Positions 27,275 through 35,998 of a stretch of 64,000 nt of DNA are shown here, piece by piece. The DNA is taken from assembly GCF_030127145.1 (NCBI RefSeq), contig NZ_CP126159.1, positions 372,001-436,000 on the forward strand. Direction: 5' to 3'. Under the pieces are notes generated by a model that was not told the DNA's origin, searched no databases, and saw nothing but the letters and a program-made list of their open reading frames with translations. This DNA is from Halobaculum halobium. Its GTDB lineage: Archaea > Halobacteriota > Halobacteria > Halobacteriales > Haloferacaceae. How positions within the stretch are numbered: the stretch's first letter is position 1; each line of letters opens with the position of its first letter. A program made the translations under genes and the position numbers.

Positions 27275-28399
27275 TTACTCCGCGTTCTCGCCGTCCGTCC
27301 AGCTGTCGTCCCAGACGTCGTTCGCCTGGAAGAAGTCAGCCACGCCGGCGTGAACCGGGAGGTCCTCGAGGACGGCCGTCGTCATGGTCTCGGGGTCGGA
27401 GTGGTCGAGCGTGGTCGGGTCGGCCTCACGGATGGCCTCCCAGTGCTCGTTGGCGAGACGCGCGACTTCCTCGGTCGCGCCCGCGGGCACGTCGGGACCG
27501 AACGCCCACTGACCGGCGAGGACCCACGCCGTGGTGGTGTCGGTGATGCCGGTCACGTCCTGCTCCCAGCCGTACGGTTCGAGGCCTTCCTTCTTGATCG
27601 CGCCGCCGACGTTGTCGATCGCCGACGTAAAGTTGTCGTCGACTTCGATGATGTTCAGCCCGCCGCCGGAGCGCACGTCGACCTCCTGCACCCAGCTGGA
27701 GAGGGCGACGCCGTTGGCGCCGTAGATACACATCGCGTCCACGCGACCCTCCTCGACGGCGCCAGCGATGTCGCTGGTGCCGACGTTGAGAATGTCGTTG
27801 TCCTCCCACAGGCCAGCCTCCCGGATGACCTCCTCAGTCAGCAGCCGCGTCCCGAAGCCGGGCTGGATCGGGTAGATCGTGTACCCGCCGTCCTGGAGGT
27901 CGGCCGTCGAGGTGATCCCCGACTCCTCGGTCGCGACCCAGTAGATCTCCAGGTTCGTGAACACGTAGCCCTGGTGAGGGAGGCTGTCGACGGGCTCGTC
28001 CGCGAACGGCCCCTCCTCGTTCAGCGCCTTCGAGAGGGAGTTGTTGTCGACACCCATCGACGAGATGTTGTCGCTGTCGTACTCGTAGAGGTTCGCCGTC
28101 CAGCCGTCCGTGACCTGCACCGAGATGTCCAAGATGTCGCTGTGCTGGCTCGCCGCGCGTGCCAGCGCCTGTCCGGCCTGCTGGGTGGAGCTCCCCGAGG
28201 ACGTTCCCGCGATCGTGAGCTGATAGCTCTCGGACTCGCCGTCTCCGCCGGAATCGCCACCGGAATCGCCACCGGAGTCACCGCCGGAGTCGCCGCCGGA
28301 GTCGTCGCCGCCGCCGCCGGTACAGCCGGCGAGCGTGATTACGCCCATTGTTCCTGCGCCTGCCAGCACGTCACGTCTGTTTATGTCGTCACCAGACAT
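27275..28399 (-). CDS. TAXI-family TRAP substrate-binding lipoprotein
   Basis: 374 residues. The N-terminus has a twin-arginine motif (NRRDVLAGAG) and a lipobox (TLAGC), predicting a Tat-exported, lipid-anchored extracellular protein. A flexible linker of Ser-Gly-Gly-Asp repeats (about residues 32-55) precedes the mature TAXI domain (YQLTIAGTSSGSSTQQAGQA). It should capture an organic anion and pass it to the fused TRAP permease. A TATA-like TTATCAAT about 26 nt before the ATG suggests a leaderless mRNA. The ligand is unknown; neighbouring genes suggest a C4-C6 carboxylate. Confidence 0.93.
   Translation of the reverse strand: MSGDDINRRDVLAGAGTMGVITLAGCTGGGGDDSGGDSGGDSGGDSGGDSGGDGESESYQLTIAGTSSGSSTQQAGQALARAASQHSDILDISVQVTDGWTANLYEYDSDNISSMGVDNNSLSKALNEEGPFADEPVDSLPHQGYVFTNLEIYWVATEESGITSTADLQDGGYTIYPIQPGFGTRLLTEEVIREAGLWEDNDILNVGTSDIAGAVEEGRVDAMCIYGANGVALSSWVQEVDVRSGGGLNIIEVDDNFTSAIDNVGGAIKKEGLEPYGWEQDVTGITDTTTAWVLAGQWAFGPDVPAGATEEVARLANEHWEAIREADPTTLDHSDPETMTTAVLEDLPVHAGVADFFQANDVWDDSWTDGENAE
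28242..28301. repeat. Five 12-bp tandem repeats encoding Ser-Gly-Gly-Asp
   Basis: Five imperfect 12-bp units (of the type TCGCCACCGGAA on the plus strand) inside the binding-protein gene, encoding the linker after the lipobox. Unit number may vary between strains by slippage without changing frame. Confidence 0.75.
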
Positions 28400-28579
28400 G
28401 GGAATTGCTTAACGTACAGTATTGATAACGATGGTGGTTAGGGCATACCCGTCAATTTTTGCGAGGCGATCATGACATTTCGCGCCACATACGATCGAGA
28501 GTATATATGATAATCGATCATGTGGGTACCAGGTGATCCCACCAGCGACCCGCAAAACCGGGGTACTAATTCGTGACAG

Positions 28580-29020
28580 TCACTGGTCGCCAGCGACGAT
28601 CACGGGTCGGTCACCGTCGATAATGACCCGCTGGGTGACGCTGCCGAACAGCGCCTTCCCGGCGGGTGAGCGCTTGCGCGCGGCCAACAAGATCGCGTCA
28701 ACGTCGCGCTCGTCGGCTTCGGCGAGGACCTCTTGGGCGGCATCGCCCGTTCGTTCGGTTACCTCGACGGAGACGCCGAGATCGTCGATAGCGTCCCGGA
28801 CCGTCGTGGCTGTGTCAGGGAGACCCTGTAAGTCGCCGATATCGTCGTTGATCGACTCGATCACCGACCGGCCCGCCTCGTCGGCAGGCGCGTCGACGGT
28901 CTCGTGAACGTGGAGGACCGTAACCTGAAGCTCGTCGCGCCCCGGCAGCGAACGGACCGTCTCGATCTGGTCGGCCGTTCGGTCCTCGTCGTCGTCGACA
29001 GCGAGCAGAACGTGGTACAT
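28580..29020 (-). CDS. Universal stress protein (UspA family)
   Basis: 146 residues from the ATG at 29020 (MYHVLLAVDDDEDRTADQ). It has the UspA fold with a C-terminal nucleotide-binding loop (RKRSPAGKALFGSVTQRVII). A TATA box 30 nt upstream fixes this start over the longer frame. Its closeness to the TRAP and MFS genes resembles the frequent association of UspA proteins with haloarchaeal transporters; a regulatory link is inference. Confidence 0.9.
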   Translation of the reverse strand: MYHVLLAVDDDEDRTADQIETVRSLPGRDELQVTVLHVHETVDAPADEAGRSVIESINDDIGDLQGLPDTATTVRDAIDDLGVSVEVTERTGDAAQEVLAEADERDVDAILLAARKRSPAGKALFGSVTQRVIIDGDRPVIVAGDQ

Positions 29021-29046
29021 GCGACCGACAGTTGAGCGGGGGTCGG

Positions 29047-29053
29047 TATATAA
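29047..29053 (-). promoter_or_regulatory. TATA box of the second UspA gene
   Basis: TTATATA on the minus strand, centred 30 nt before the ATG at 29020, consistent with a leaderless or nearly leaderless transcript. Confidence 0.55.
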
Positions 29054-29115
29054 TTTCGTCGCCCGCCACGAGCCCTCGGTGACGATGGACACCCGTTCCC
29101 GACCCCGATTAGGCG

Positions 29116-30309
29116 TCAGTCAGCCGCCGCGGCGACGGTGTCCGCTGGCGCGTCAGCCGTGATCACCCTGACGACGAATACCGCGCCCACCGTGACAACG
29201 GCCGCGAGCATGAGCCAGCCCGCCTGATAGCCGTACGTGTCCGCGAGGTAGCCGAACGCCGGCGGGGCGAACAGCGCGCCGCTAGTGAGCGCGAGCTGGC
29301 CGCCGCCGGTGGCGCCGCCCATCTCGTCGGCGGAGACGACGGTCGCCATACAGGAGTAGTACACCCCGGTGAAGCCCAACAGGAAGAACCCGAGCGCGAC
29401 GAACGCGACGGTGGTGAGCGTCCGTCCGCCGACGACGCCGACCGCAACGAGCGAGAGCGCGCTCGCGATCGCCTGCGCGAGCAATATCCCGCCGATCCGA
29501 CGAGTCGGATCGCCGGGCAGCGCGTCGCTGAGCCAGCCGGTGAGGACGCGGCCGACGCTCCCCGAAACCTGTACTGCAGCCAGCACGACGCCGCCGAACG
29601 CGACGGAAGCCCCGACGGAGTCGGTGACGTGGATCACGGTGTACCCAGTCGTCGTGAACAGGGCCGCACCGAGACAGAACCCGGCGGCGGTCAACGCGCG
29701 ATACGGGGGGTTCGAACCGAGCTTTCGGAAGTCGGGGTAGCTCGCCTCCCCACCGGGTTCGGTGCCGCGGTAGGCGAACCAGAACAGGACCGCGACGACG
29801 GCCCCGGTTCCGGCGGCGACGTAGAACCCGGCTTCCCAGTAGAGAACGCCGGCGATGCCGGTAACGAGCAGGGCGCTGGCGCCGCTGCCGGCGGTGACGC
29901 CGACCTGTTTCACGCCCATGACGACGTTCTGCCGTCCGGGCGGCGTATTGTCGAACACGGCCTTGTTGGTCCCCGGCATCGCCGTTCCGTACAGCGACCC
30001 AAGGAGGAAGGCGCTCGCGAGCAACGCTGGAAACGACCACGCCTGCGTGACGAGGAACGCCCCCGTCGAGACGCCGATCAGGCCGACGGTGAGCATCCGT
30101 CGCTCGCCGTAGCGGTCGGTGAGCGCCCCGAGCGGGAGCAGGAACACCGCATACCCGAGCGTCACCGACGTGACGACGAGCCCGACGGCGGCGCCAGAGA
30201 GGTCGAACTCCGCGCGGAAGAAGGGCGTCGCGGCGAAGATCGCATAATAACAGACGCTCGCGGCGACCTGCCACGAGAGCACCAGCGAGACGATCCGATA
30301 GAGTCCCAT
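29116..30309 (-). CDS. MFS transporter
   Basis: 397 residues with about twelve hydrophobic helices in two halves. The cytoplasmic loop between helices 2 and 3 carries the MFS signature GALTDRYGERRML. A second, weaker copy in the C-terminal half reads GWLSDALPGDPTRR. It is a secondary carrier, probably for a metabolite or drug. The substrate is unknown; oxalate/formate and organic-acid transporters have a similar overall pattern. Confidence 0.9.
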   Translation of the reverse strand: MGLYRIVSLVLSWQVAASVCYYAIFAATPFFRAEFDLSGAAVGLVVTSVTLGYAVFLLPLGALTDRYGERRMLTVGLIGVSTGAFLVTQAWSFPALLASAFLLGSLYGTAMPGTNKAVFDNTPPGRQNVVMGVKQVGVTAGSGASALLVTGIAGVLYWEAGFYVAAGTGAVVAVLFWFAYRGTEPGGEASYPDFRKLGSNPPYRALTAAGFCLGAALFTTTGYTVIHVTDSVGASVAFGGVVLAAVQVSGSVGRVLTGWLSDALPGDPTRRIGGILLAQAIASALSLVAVGVVGGRTLTTVAFVALGFFLLGFTGVYYSCMATVVSADEMGGATGGGQLALTSGALFAPPAFGYLADTYGYQAGWLMLAAVVTVGAVFVVRVITADAPADTVAAAAD

Positions 30310-30433
30310 CTGCTCGGTCGGTGCTCAGTCACCGGAGTAAAGCGCTCTGGTACCGGTCGGTTCGACGACCGCCCGATCAGCCGAGGGCGCGCCGGAGCGA
30401 AAGAGACTCGGGCCCTCCATCGAGTCGTGACTC

Positions 30434-32695
30434 ATGGGACTGGACGACGACGCGCGCGAGTACCACCGTCGCGACCCGCCGGGGAAACTCGAGGTATCGA
30501 CGACGAAGCCGACGAACACCCAACGCGACCTCTCGCTGGCGTACTCGCCGGGCGTGGCCGCGCCGTGTCGCGACATCGCCGACGCCGAGGACCGGGGCTA
30601 CGAATACACAGCGAAGGGGAATCTGGTCGGCGTCGTCTCCGACGGCTCGGCCGTGCTCGGGCTCGGTGACATCGGTCCGCTCGCCTCCAAACCGGTCATG
30701 GAGGGAAAAGGCGTGCTGTTCAAGCGGTTCGCCGACATCGACGTGTTCGATCTCGAACTCGACGCATCGTCGCTGGACTCGTTTGTCGACCGGGTCGCCG
30801 CGATGGAGCCGACGTTCGGCGGTGTTAACTTGGAGGACATCGCTGCGCCTGCGTGCTTCGCGGCCGAAGACCGCCTCCGCGAGCGGATGGACGTGCCGGT
30901 CTTTCACGACGACCAACACGGCACTGCGATCATCACCGGCGCAGCGCTGCTCAACGCGGCCGACATCGTCGGCAAGGATATCTCTGATCTCGAAGTCGTC
31001 TTCTCCGGCGCGGGCGCGGCCGCCACCGCGACCGCGAAGTTCTACACCTCGCTGGGCGTTCCGGCCGGCCAGATCACGATGTGCGACATCGACGGCGTGA
31101 TCACGCCCGAACGGGCCGCCGAGGCCGACCCCCACGCCCACGTCACGCAGTTCGCGACGCCAGCCGACGCCGCCGGCGGCACCGAACTCTCGGACGCGAT
31201 CGAGGGGGCCGACGTGTTCGTCGGCCTGTCGGTCGGCGGGATCGTCAGCCGGGAGATGGTCCGTTCGATGGCAGACGACCCGGTCATCTTCGCGATGGCG
31301 AACCCCGACCCCGAGATCGCCTACGACGATGCGAAAGCGGCCCGTGAGGACACCGTCGTCGTCGCGACCGGTCGCTCGGACTATCCGAACCAGGTGAACA
31401 ATGTGCTGTGTTTCCCGTTCGTGTTCCGCGGGGCTCTCGACGCTCGCGCGCGCAACATCACAGAAGGGATGAAAGTCGCCGCCGCGGAGGCGCTCGCCGA
31501 ACTCGCGCGCGAGGACGTCCCCGACGCCGTCCGGCGTGCCTACGGCGACCAACCGCTGGAATTCGGCGCCGAGTATGTCATCCCAAAGCCGCTCGACGAG
31601 CGCGTGCTCTTTCGGGTCGCGCCCGCGGTCGCGGAGGCGGCCGTCGACGACGGCGTCGCCCGGCGCGACCTCGACGCCGAGGCGTACGTCCAAGAACTGG
31701 AGGACCGTCTCGGCGGCAGTCGAGAAGCGATGCGCGCCGTGTTGACCGAGGCGAAGCGGGATCCCAAGCGATTGGTGCTGGCGGAAGGTGACGACGAGAC
31801 GGTCGTTCGCGCCGCGTACCAGCTCGTCGATCGCGGTATCGCCGAACCGCTCCTCGTCGGCGATCGCGGCGCCGTCGAGGCGACGCTCAACGAGCTCGGA
31901 CTGGGGTTCTCGCCGGAGATCGTCGACCCCGCCGAGATGGATCTCGATCCGTACGCCGAGTTGGTGTACGAGCGACGCAAGCGGAAGGGGCTCACCCGCC
32001 GCGAAGCACAAGCCCTGCTGTACGAGAACGACGCGCTCGCGAGCGCGCTCGTCGCCGCCGGCGACGCCGACGCGATGCTCACCGGCCGCACGCACCACTA
32101 TCCGAGTGCGCTGCGACGCCCGCTGCAGATCGTCGGCACCGCCGAGGACGCCGAGTACGCCGCCGGGGTGTATATGCTCGCGTTCGACGACCGCGTCGTG
32201 TTCTGCGCGGACGCGACGGTGAATCAAGACCCGGACGCCGACGTGCTCACTGAGGTGACGCGACACACCGCGCAACTGGCGCGCCGGTTCAACGTCGAGC
32301 CGCGCGCGGCGCTGTTGTCGTACTCGGACTTCGGGAGCGTCGACAATGAGGGCACCCGGAAGCCCCGAGAAGCAGCCCGCCGGCTGCGCGAGGACCCCGC
32401 GGTCGACTTCCAGGTCGACGGGGAGCTACAGGCCGACACCGCCGTCGTCGACGATCTCCTCTCGGAGGACTACGAGTTCGCCGACCTCGACGCGCCCGCG
32501 AACGTGCTGGTGTTCCCGAATCTGGAGGCCGGCAACGTCGCCTACAAGCTGTTGCACCGTCTCGGCGGCGCGGCGGTCGTTGGACCGATGCTCGTCGGGA
32601 TGGCCGAACCGGTGCACGTCCTCCAGCGCGGCGACGACGCCGCAGACATCGTCAACCTCGCGGGCGTCGCTGTCGCGACCGCCGGCGACGACTGA
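30434..32695 (+). CDS. maeB: NADP-dependent malic enzyme with C-terminal phosphotransacetylase-like domain (MaeB type)
   Basis: 753 residues, the full MaeB length. Residues 15-410 form the malic-enzyme domain. It includes the early YSPGVAAPC, the metal/substrate region [11 protein letters not shown], and the NAD(P)-binding glycine motif [16 protein letters not shown]. Residues about 430-750 are a PTA_PTB domain that in bacterial MaeB is regulatory and binds acetyl-CoA. It converts malate to pyruvate plus CO2 with NADP reduction, supplying NADPH and pyruvate. No frame problem was seen. It probably balances the C4 products of the nearby carboxylate pathway. Confidence 0.95.
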   Translation: MGLDDDAREYHRRDPPGKLEVSTTKPTNTQRDLSLAYSPGVAAPCRDIADAEDRGYEYTAKGNLVGVVSDGSAVLGLGDIGPLASKPVMEGKGVLFKRFADIDVFDLELDASSLDSFVDRVAAMEPTFGGVNLEDIAAPACFAAEDRLRERMDVPVFHDDQHGTAIITGAALLNAADIVGKDISDLEVVFSGAGAAATATAKFYTSLGVPAGQITMCDIDGVITPERAAEADPHAHVTQFATPADAAGGTELSDAIEGADVFVGLSVGGIVSREMVRSMADDPVIFAMANPDPEIAYDDAKAAREDTVVVATGRSDYPNQVNNVLCFPFVFRGALDARARNITEGMKVAAAEALAELAREDVPDAVRRAYGDQPLEFGAEYVIPKPLDERVLFRVAPAVAEAAVDDGVARRDLDAEAYVQELEDRLGGSREAMRAVLTEAKRDPKRLVLAEGDDETVVRAAYQLVDRGIAEPLLVGDRGAVEATLNELGLGFSPEIVDPAEMDLDPYAELVYERRKRKGLTRREAQALLYENDALASALVAAGDADAMLTGRTHHYPSALRRPLQIVGTAEDAEYAAGVYMLAFDDRVVFCADATVNQDPDADVLTEVTRHTAQLARRFNVEPRAALLSYSDFGSVDNEGTRKPREAARRLREDPAVDFQVDGELQADTAVVDDLLSEDYEFADLDAPANVLVFPNLEAGNVAYKLLHRLGGAAVVGPMLVGMAEPVHVLQRGDDAADIVNLAGVAVATAGDD

Positions 32696-32961
32696 CGAAC
32701 CGCACCGGGGGACCCCGAGCGATCCTCACGGAATCGGCCACGGGGCCCACTCCCGCCTGCCCTCCCACGAAGTCCGGTCCCGTCTGGCCGCCACCGCCAG
32801 AGGTTCTGTCCCAATATCGACGTTCATACACTCTAAGACCGAGTATAAACGCATTCGTCCCAGAATCGGGTCAGTGTGCGGATGAACGCTCGGGGTCAAA
32901 GCTGCAAATGAGACGAACCAAACGTATTTGAACGACCGAAGCGAGGTTCTGGTAGACGCAG

Positions 32962-33480
32962 ATGGACCTGACCAGCAGTCAGCGGGAGATCCTGAACACC
33001 CTCGTCAACGGATACGAGGAGACGGAATCCCCGATGCCGGCCACGAGGATCGCCGAGGTTTGCGACCGGCACGTGGGAACCATCCGGAACCTGATGCAGA
33101 TGATGAAGTCGCTCGGGTTGGTCGAGGGCGTTCCGGGATCCGAGGGCGGGTACGTGCCGACCGAGGCCGCCTTCGAGGCACTGGGCCGTGACCCCGACGA
33201 CGACGACAGCGGCGAGACGCTCGGGCTCGCCCACGACTACGACCGGGTCGACGTGGCCGTCGAGTCGATCGACTTCACGAACGTCCACCACCCGAAGAAG
33301 TGCCGCGCAACGGTGACGTTTCGGGAGTCAGTCACTCGGTTCAGCGTGGGCGATCCGGTGATCGTCGGGCCGACTCCGAAGTCGGGGCTCGTGATCACCG
33401 GGCAGGTCGAAGCGACCGACGAGGGCCGCAACATCCTCCACCTCGATGTTGCACGGATGGAAGCGCCGTTAGAACAGTAG
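32962..33480 (+). CDS. Winged-helix transcriptional regulator with C-terminal beta domain
   Basis: 172 residues. Residues 1-75 form a winged helix (LTSSQREILNTLVNGYEE; RIAEVCDRHVGTIRNLMQMM recognition helix; a GGYVPT wing), similar to Rrf2/TrmB-type DNA-binding domains. After an Asp-rich linker, residues 95-172 form a beta-rich domain (RATVTFRESVTRFSVGDPVI) that may sense a ligand. There is no Cys cluster for Fe-S binding. A TATTTG element about 34 nt upstream may be the promoter. Target genes are unknown. Confidence 0.8.
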   Translation: MDLTSSQREILNTLVNGYEETESPMPATRIAEVCDRHVGTIRNLMQMMKSLGLVEGVPGSEGGYVPTEAAFEALGRDPDDDDSGETLGLAHDYDRVDVAVESIDFTNVHHPKKCRATVTFRESVTRFSVGDPVIVGPTPKSGLVITGQVEATDEGRNILHLDVARMEAPLEQ

Positions 33481-33504
33481 TACCGGGACGACACTCCGTC
33501 GGCG

Positions 33505-35262
33505 CTACGACTGCGGGGCTGAAGTCGACGAGTCGAACTTCAGTTCGAGTTCGTGAAAGTGGCTTCGAGCGTCGCTGCCGGCAGTCGTCGGCGGCCTCAA
33601 ACGGTCCCGTTTCGACGCGACGTGACGAACAGCACACCACCGGATAATCTCCCGGTCTGCGTCGACTGCGTCGCCGGTTCGCTCGATACCAAGGTCCTGA
33701 TCGACGAGACGAACCAGGATTTCATCGAGTAGTTCGGTTCCCGGCTCCCCCGGTACCGCTCCGCTGTCACTGGGGTCGAGGCCCCCCGAACGATCGCGGT
33801 CACGCCGACCGGATCGATCCGAGGGGGAACCGACTGAACACCCGAGCTCGCGGCCGACCGCCGACAGTTCGCTCGCGTATGTGGCACCCAGCGGCCGGAC
33901 ATCGGCCGCCGCATCACCGTACCGGGTCACACGCCCGAGAAGAGCGTCCGTCCGGTTCGTCGTCCCGACGACGAGCCTGTCGTCGGCATTGGCGACGTAA
34001 TATCGGCACGCGGTCCGAATGCGCGAGACGAACTCGCCCAGTTCAGTCGCGCCCGCTCGCTCCGTGGTCCGCGTCGGAAGCGCCGCTTCGAGTTCGGTGA
34101 CGAGTGGTCGGATCGTCACGCGATCCATAGAGATCCCGAGGTCGTCTGCAATCGACTCGGGAGCCGGAGCGGTGAGCCCGGCCGCCTTGTGACACGGGAG
34201 GTGGAGTCCGCGGACCCGTGATGCCCCGAGCGCCTCGACCGCGATCGCAGCGGCGATACCTGACTCTCGTCCTGCTCCGAGGTCGACGATCACGCCATCG
34301 CCGTCGGCCGCGTCGACTTGGGACCGAATGAGATCGCTGGCACGCGCGGCAGTTTTCGACGCTCGACGGTCGCCACCGACAAGCGGACAAGCGGTGTCAC
34401 CTGAGGTTCCGGTAGGCGAGTCAGCGACCTCTCGAGACGGTTCTGGCGGCAGCTGTCGCTTGTGAGCGGTCTGTTGGACTCGATCGAGCAGTCGGGCGAC
34501 AGTTTCGCTGTCGACGCCTGTCGCCTCGTCGATCGGCAACGGCCGAGCGTCTGGATCCGGCCCGACGAGTGCCCCCAGAACACGGTCGAGCGTCGCGTAG
34601 GAGGCACCGAGCTCGGACTCGTCGGTTTGCCCCGCCCAAAATCCAGCGGTCGGTGGCCGTGAGATGATCTCCGTCGGCACGTCGAGGGCGGTCGCGAGCG
34701 CCCGTACTGCCGTCTTGTCGTACTCGCCGAGCGGGTGTAAATCAGCGGCATCGTCTCCGTACTTCGTAAAGTAGCCGAGCAGCCGCTCAGTGCGGTTGCT
34801 CGTTCCGACGACCATGCCGTCGGACGCGTCAGCGACAAGATGCGCACACGCCATCCGCAGGCGCGCCGCCAGATTCCCGGCCGCGACGGCGTCGCCGTCC
34901 GCGGCGATCCGCGGGGCGACGTACCGTTTGAACACGTCTACGGCGGGCTTCAGCGAGACGGTTGCGTAGTCTACGCCAAGCGATTCAGCGAACGAACGGG
35001 CGTCGTTCGTGTGCCGCTCGTCTGTCGTGTCGGTTGGCATGATCAGCGCCGTCACCGAGGAAGCACCGAGCGCCTTGACTGCGAGTGCGGCCGTTGTTGC
35101 CGAGTCGACCCCACCAGAGAGACAGACGACGGCGGTTTCCGCGTCAAGTGCGTCGGCTCGTTCCCGGATCAACCTCGTCGACTCAGAGCGCAGCAGGTCG
35201 GGCTGCCCGAAATCGTGGTTATCATCGTTCAAGGCTCCCGTCTCGGGACGTCCAGTCGCCAT
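33505..35262 (-). CDS. nadE: Double-length NAD synthetase: active N-terminal half, degenerate C-terminal half
   Basis: 585 residues, about twice an archaeal NadE. Residues 30-265 form a complete NAD synthetase domain: PP-loop SGGVDS at 49-54, VVGTSNRTERLLGYFTKYGD, and PPTAGFWAGQTDESELG. It would amidate deamido-NAD with ammonia and ATP. Residues about 290-560 are a second diverged copy that keeps VVGTTNRTDALLGRVTRYGD, but its PP-loop has become GAGRESG. NadE works as a homodimer, so the second half may act as a covalent pseudo-partner. It starts 2 nt after the small upstream gene, so they form an operon. Confidence 0.88.
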   Translation of the reverse strand: MATGRPETGALNDDNHDFGQPDLLRSESTRLIRERADALDAETAVVCLSGGVDSATTAALAVKALGASSVTALIMPTDTTDERHTNDARSFAESLGVDYATVSLKPAVDVFKRYVAPRIAADGDAVAAGNLAARLRMACAHLVADASDGMVVGTSNRTERLLGYFTKYGDDAADLHPLGEYDKTAVRALATALDVPTEIISRPPTAGFWAGQTDESELGASYATLDRVLGALVGPDPDARPLPIDEATGVDSETVARLLDRVQQTAHKRQLPPEPSREVADSPTGTSGDTACPLVGGDRRASKTAARASDLIRSQVDAADGDGVIVDLGAGRESGIAAAIAVEALGASRVRGLHLPCHKAAGLTAPAPESIADDLGISMDRVTIRPLVTELEAALPTRTTERAGATELGEFVSRIRTACRYYVANADDRLVVGTTNRTDALLGRVTRYGDAAADVRPLGATYASELSAVGRELGCSVGSPSDRSGRRDRDRSGGLDPSDSGAVPGEPGTELLDEILVRLVDQDLGIERTGDAVDADREIIRWCAVRHVASKRDRLRPPTTAGSDARSHFHELELKFDSSTSAPQS

Positions 35263-35264
35263 CG

Positions 35265-35489
35265 TCAGTCACCTCCCGTTTCGTCGCCGCGGTTCCCGGA
35301 GTCGACGTGATACGGCTCCGGAGTCGGCTCTTGGGGCGGGACTTCGTGCGCGACGGTCGACTGGATCCAGGCGTCCACCCGGTCGCGATCGTAGATGATC
35401 ACGCTGTCGTCTGCGATCGAGAGATGGCCGTACCTGTTTTCACCGGACGAGTCCATCGGGGGATCTCCGTCGGGCGAGTCTGCACTCAC
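35265..35489 (-). CDS. Small acidic haloarchaeal protein of unknown function
   Basis: 74 residues from a GTG at 35489, chosen because GGGGGTG lies five nt upstream; the frame also allows ATG at 35456. The core segment (YGHLSIADDSVIIYDRDRVD, then AWIQS) is reminiscent of short haloarchaeal conserved hypothetical proteins. There are no Cys residues and no membrane segment. It precedes the NAD synthetase gene by 2 nt and is probably co-translated with it. Confidence 0.7.
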   Translation of the reverse strand: MSADSPDGDPPMDSSGENRYGHLSIADDSVIIYDRDRVDAWIQSTVAHEVPPQEPTPEPYHVDSGNRGDETGGD

Positions 35490-35998
35490 AGCGACACCCC
35501 CTTGGCCGGGCACTCCACTGCACCCATGCGGCAACGGACATCAATAAATCCCACATCTATTTCTATATCTGTACTATAAAACCAAATGATTAGGTTTCTA
35601 CCGGGTACTCCAATATTATTATGCGATAGATCGACCATATCTCCCCACGATTGTCTAACGCTCATACCCCGAACAGGGACATCGCCCCACAAAGTACTTT
35701 CGAGTGATCAGATTGAATATCTCGATAGTAGTTAGTGTCCTAGAACACGATCAGGACGACATGCAGTCAATCGTGGCTTTTTGAGTCAGAATCTGGCCGA
35801 TTGTAGAATTAATTTTAATTGCGCATCGGGTCGTCGGACGCAAGTGTCGTGTCGAGTGACGACGTTCGCTCGCTCGGGCGGAGCCGACTCACGATTCCTG
35901 TTCAGTAAGCGAAACGTACCCGACCCTGGCTGCCATCTCCAACGGAGAAATCGGCGCCGTTTCGGCGTATGATACTAGCAGGATAACACTTAGTACGC
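35490..35998. other. A/T-rich divergent intergenic region, left edge of the tubulin module
   Basis: About 510 bases clearly poorer in G+C than the flanks, between the minus-strand small gene/nadE pair and the plus-strand 381-residue gene. It holds the minus-strand promoter at 35575-35580 and presumably the promoter of the plus-strand cluster. Short ORFs here are low-bias and rejected. No direct repeats or attachment site were noticed. Confidence 0.55.
35575..35580 (-). promoter_or_regulatory. TATA box upstream of the small gene and nadE
   Basis: TTTATA (within GGTTTTATAG) on the minus strand, predicting initiation near 35550 and a leader of about 60 nt that includes the GGGGGTG ribosome-binding site of the gene starting at 35489. 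Confidence 0.5.

Noticed and set aside
28242-28301. CRISPR-like direct repeats
   Set aside because: They are 12-bp in-frame coding repeats without spacers, encoding a Ser-Gly-Gly-Asp linker.
30377-32275. 632-codon minus-strand ORF opposite malic enzyme
   Set aside because: Antisense shadow of a full-length MaeB; Arg-rich composition and no family.
32696-32961. Possible RNA gene between malic enzyme and the winged-helix regulator
   Set aside because: No tRNA cloverleaf, conserved T-loop sequence or strong stem could be found by eye.
35486-35692. 68-codon minus-strand ORF before the small gene upstream of nadE
   Set aside because: It crosses the TATA box at 35575-35580, has poor codon bias and no recognisable family. 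At most its last codons could be a leader peptide.
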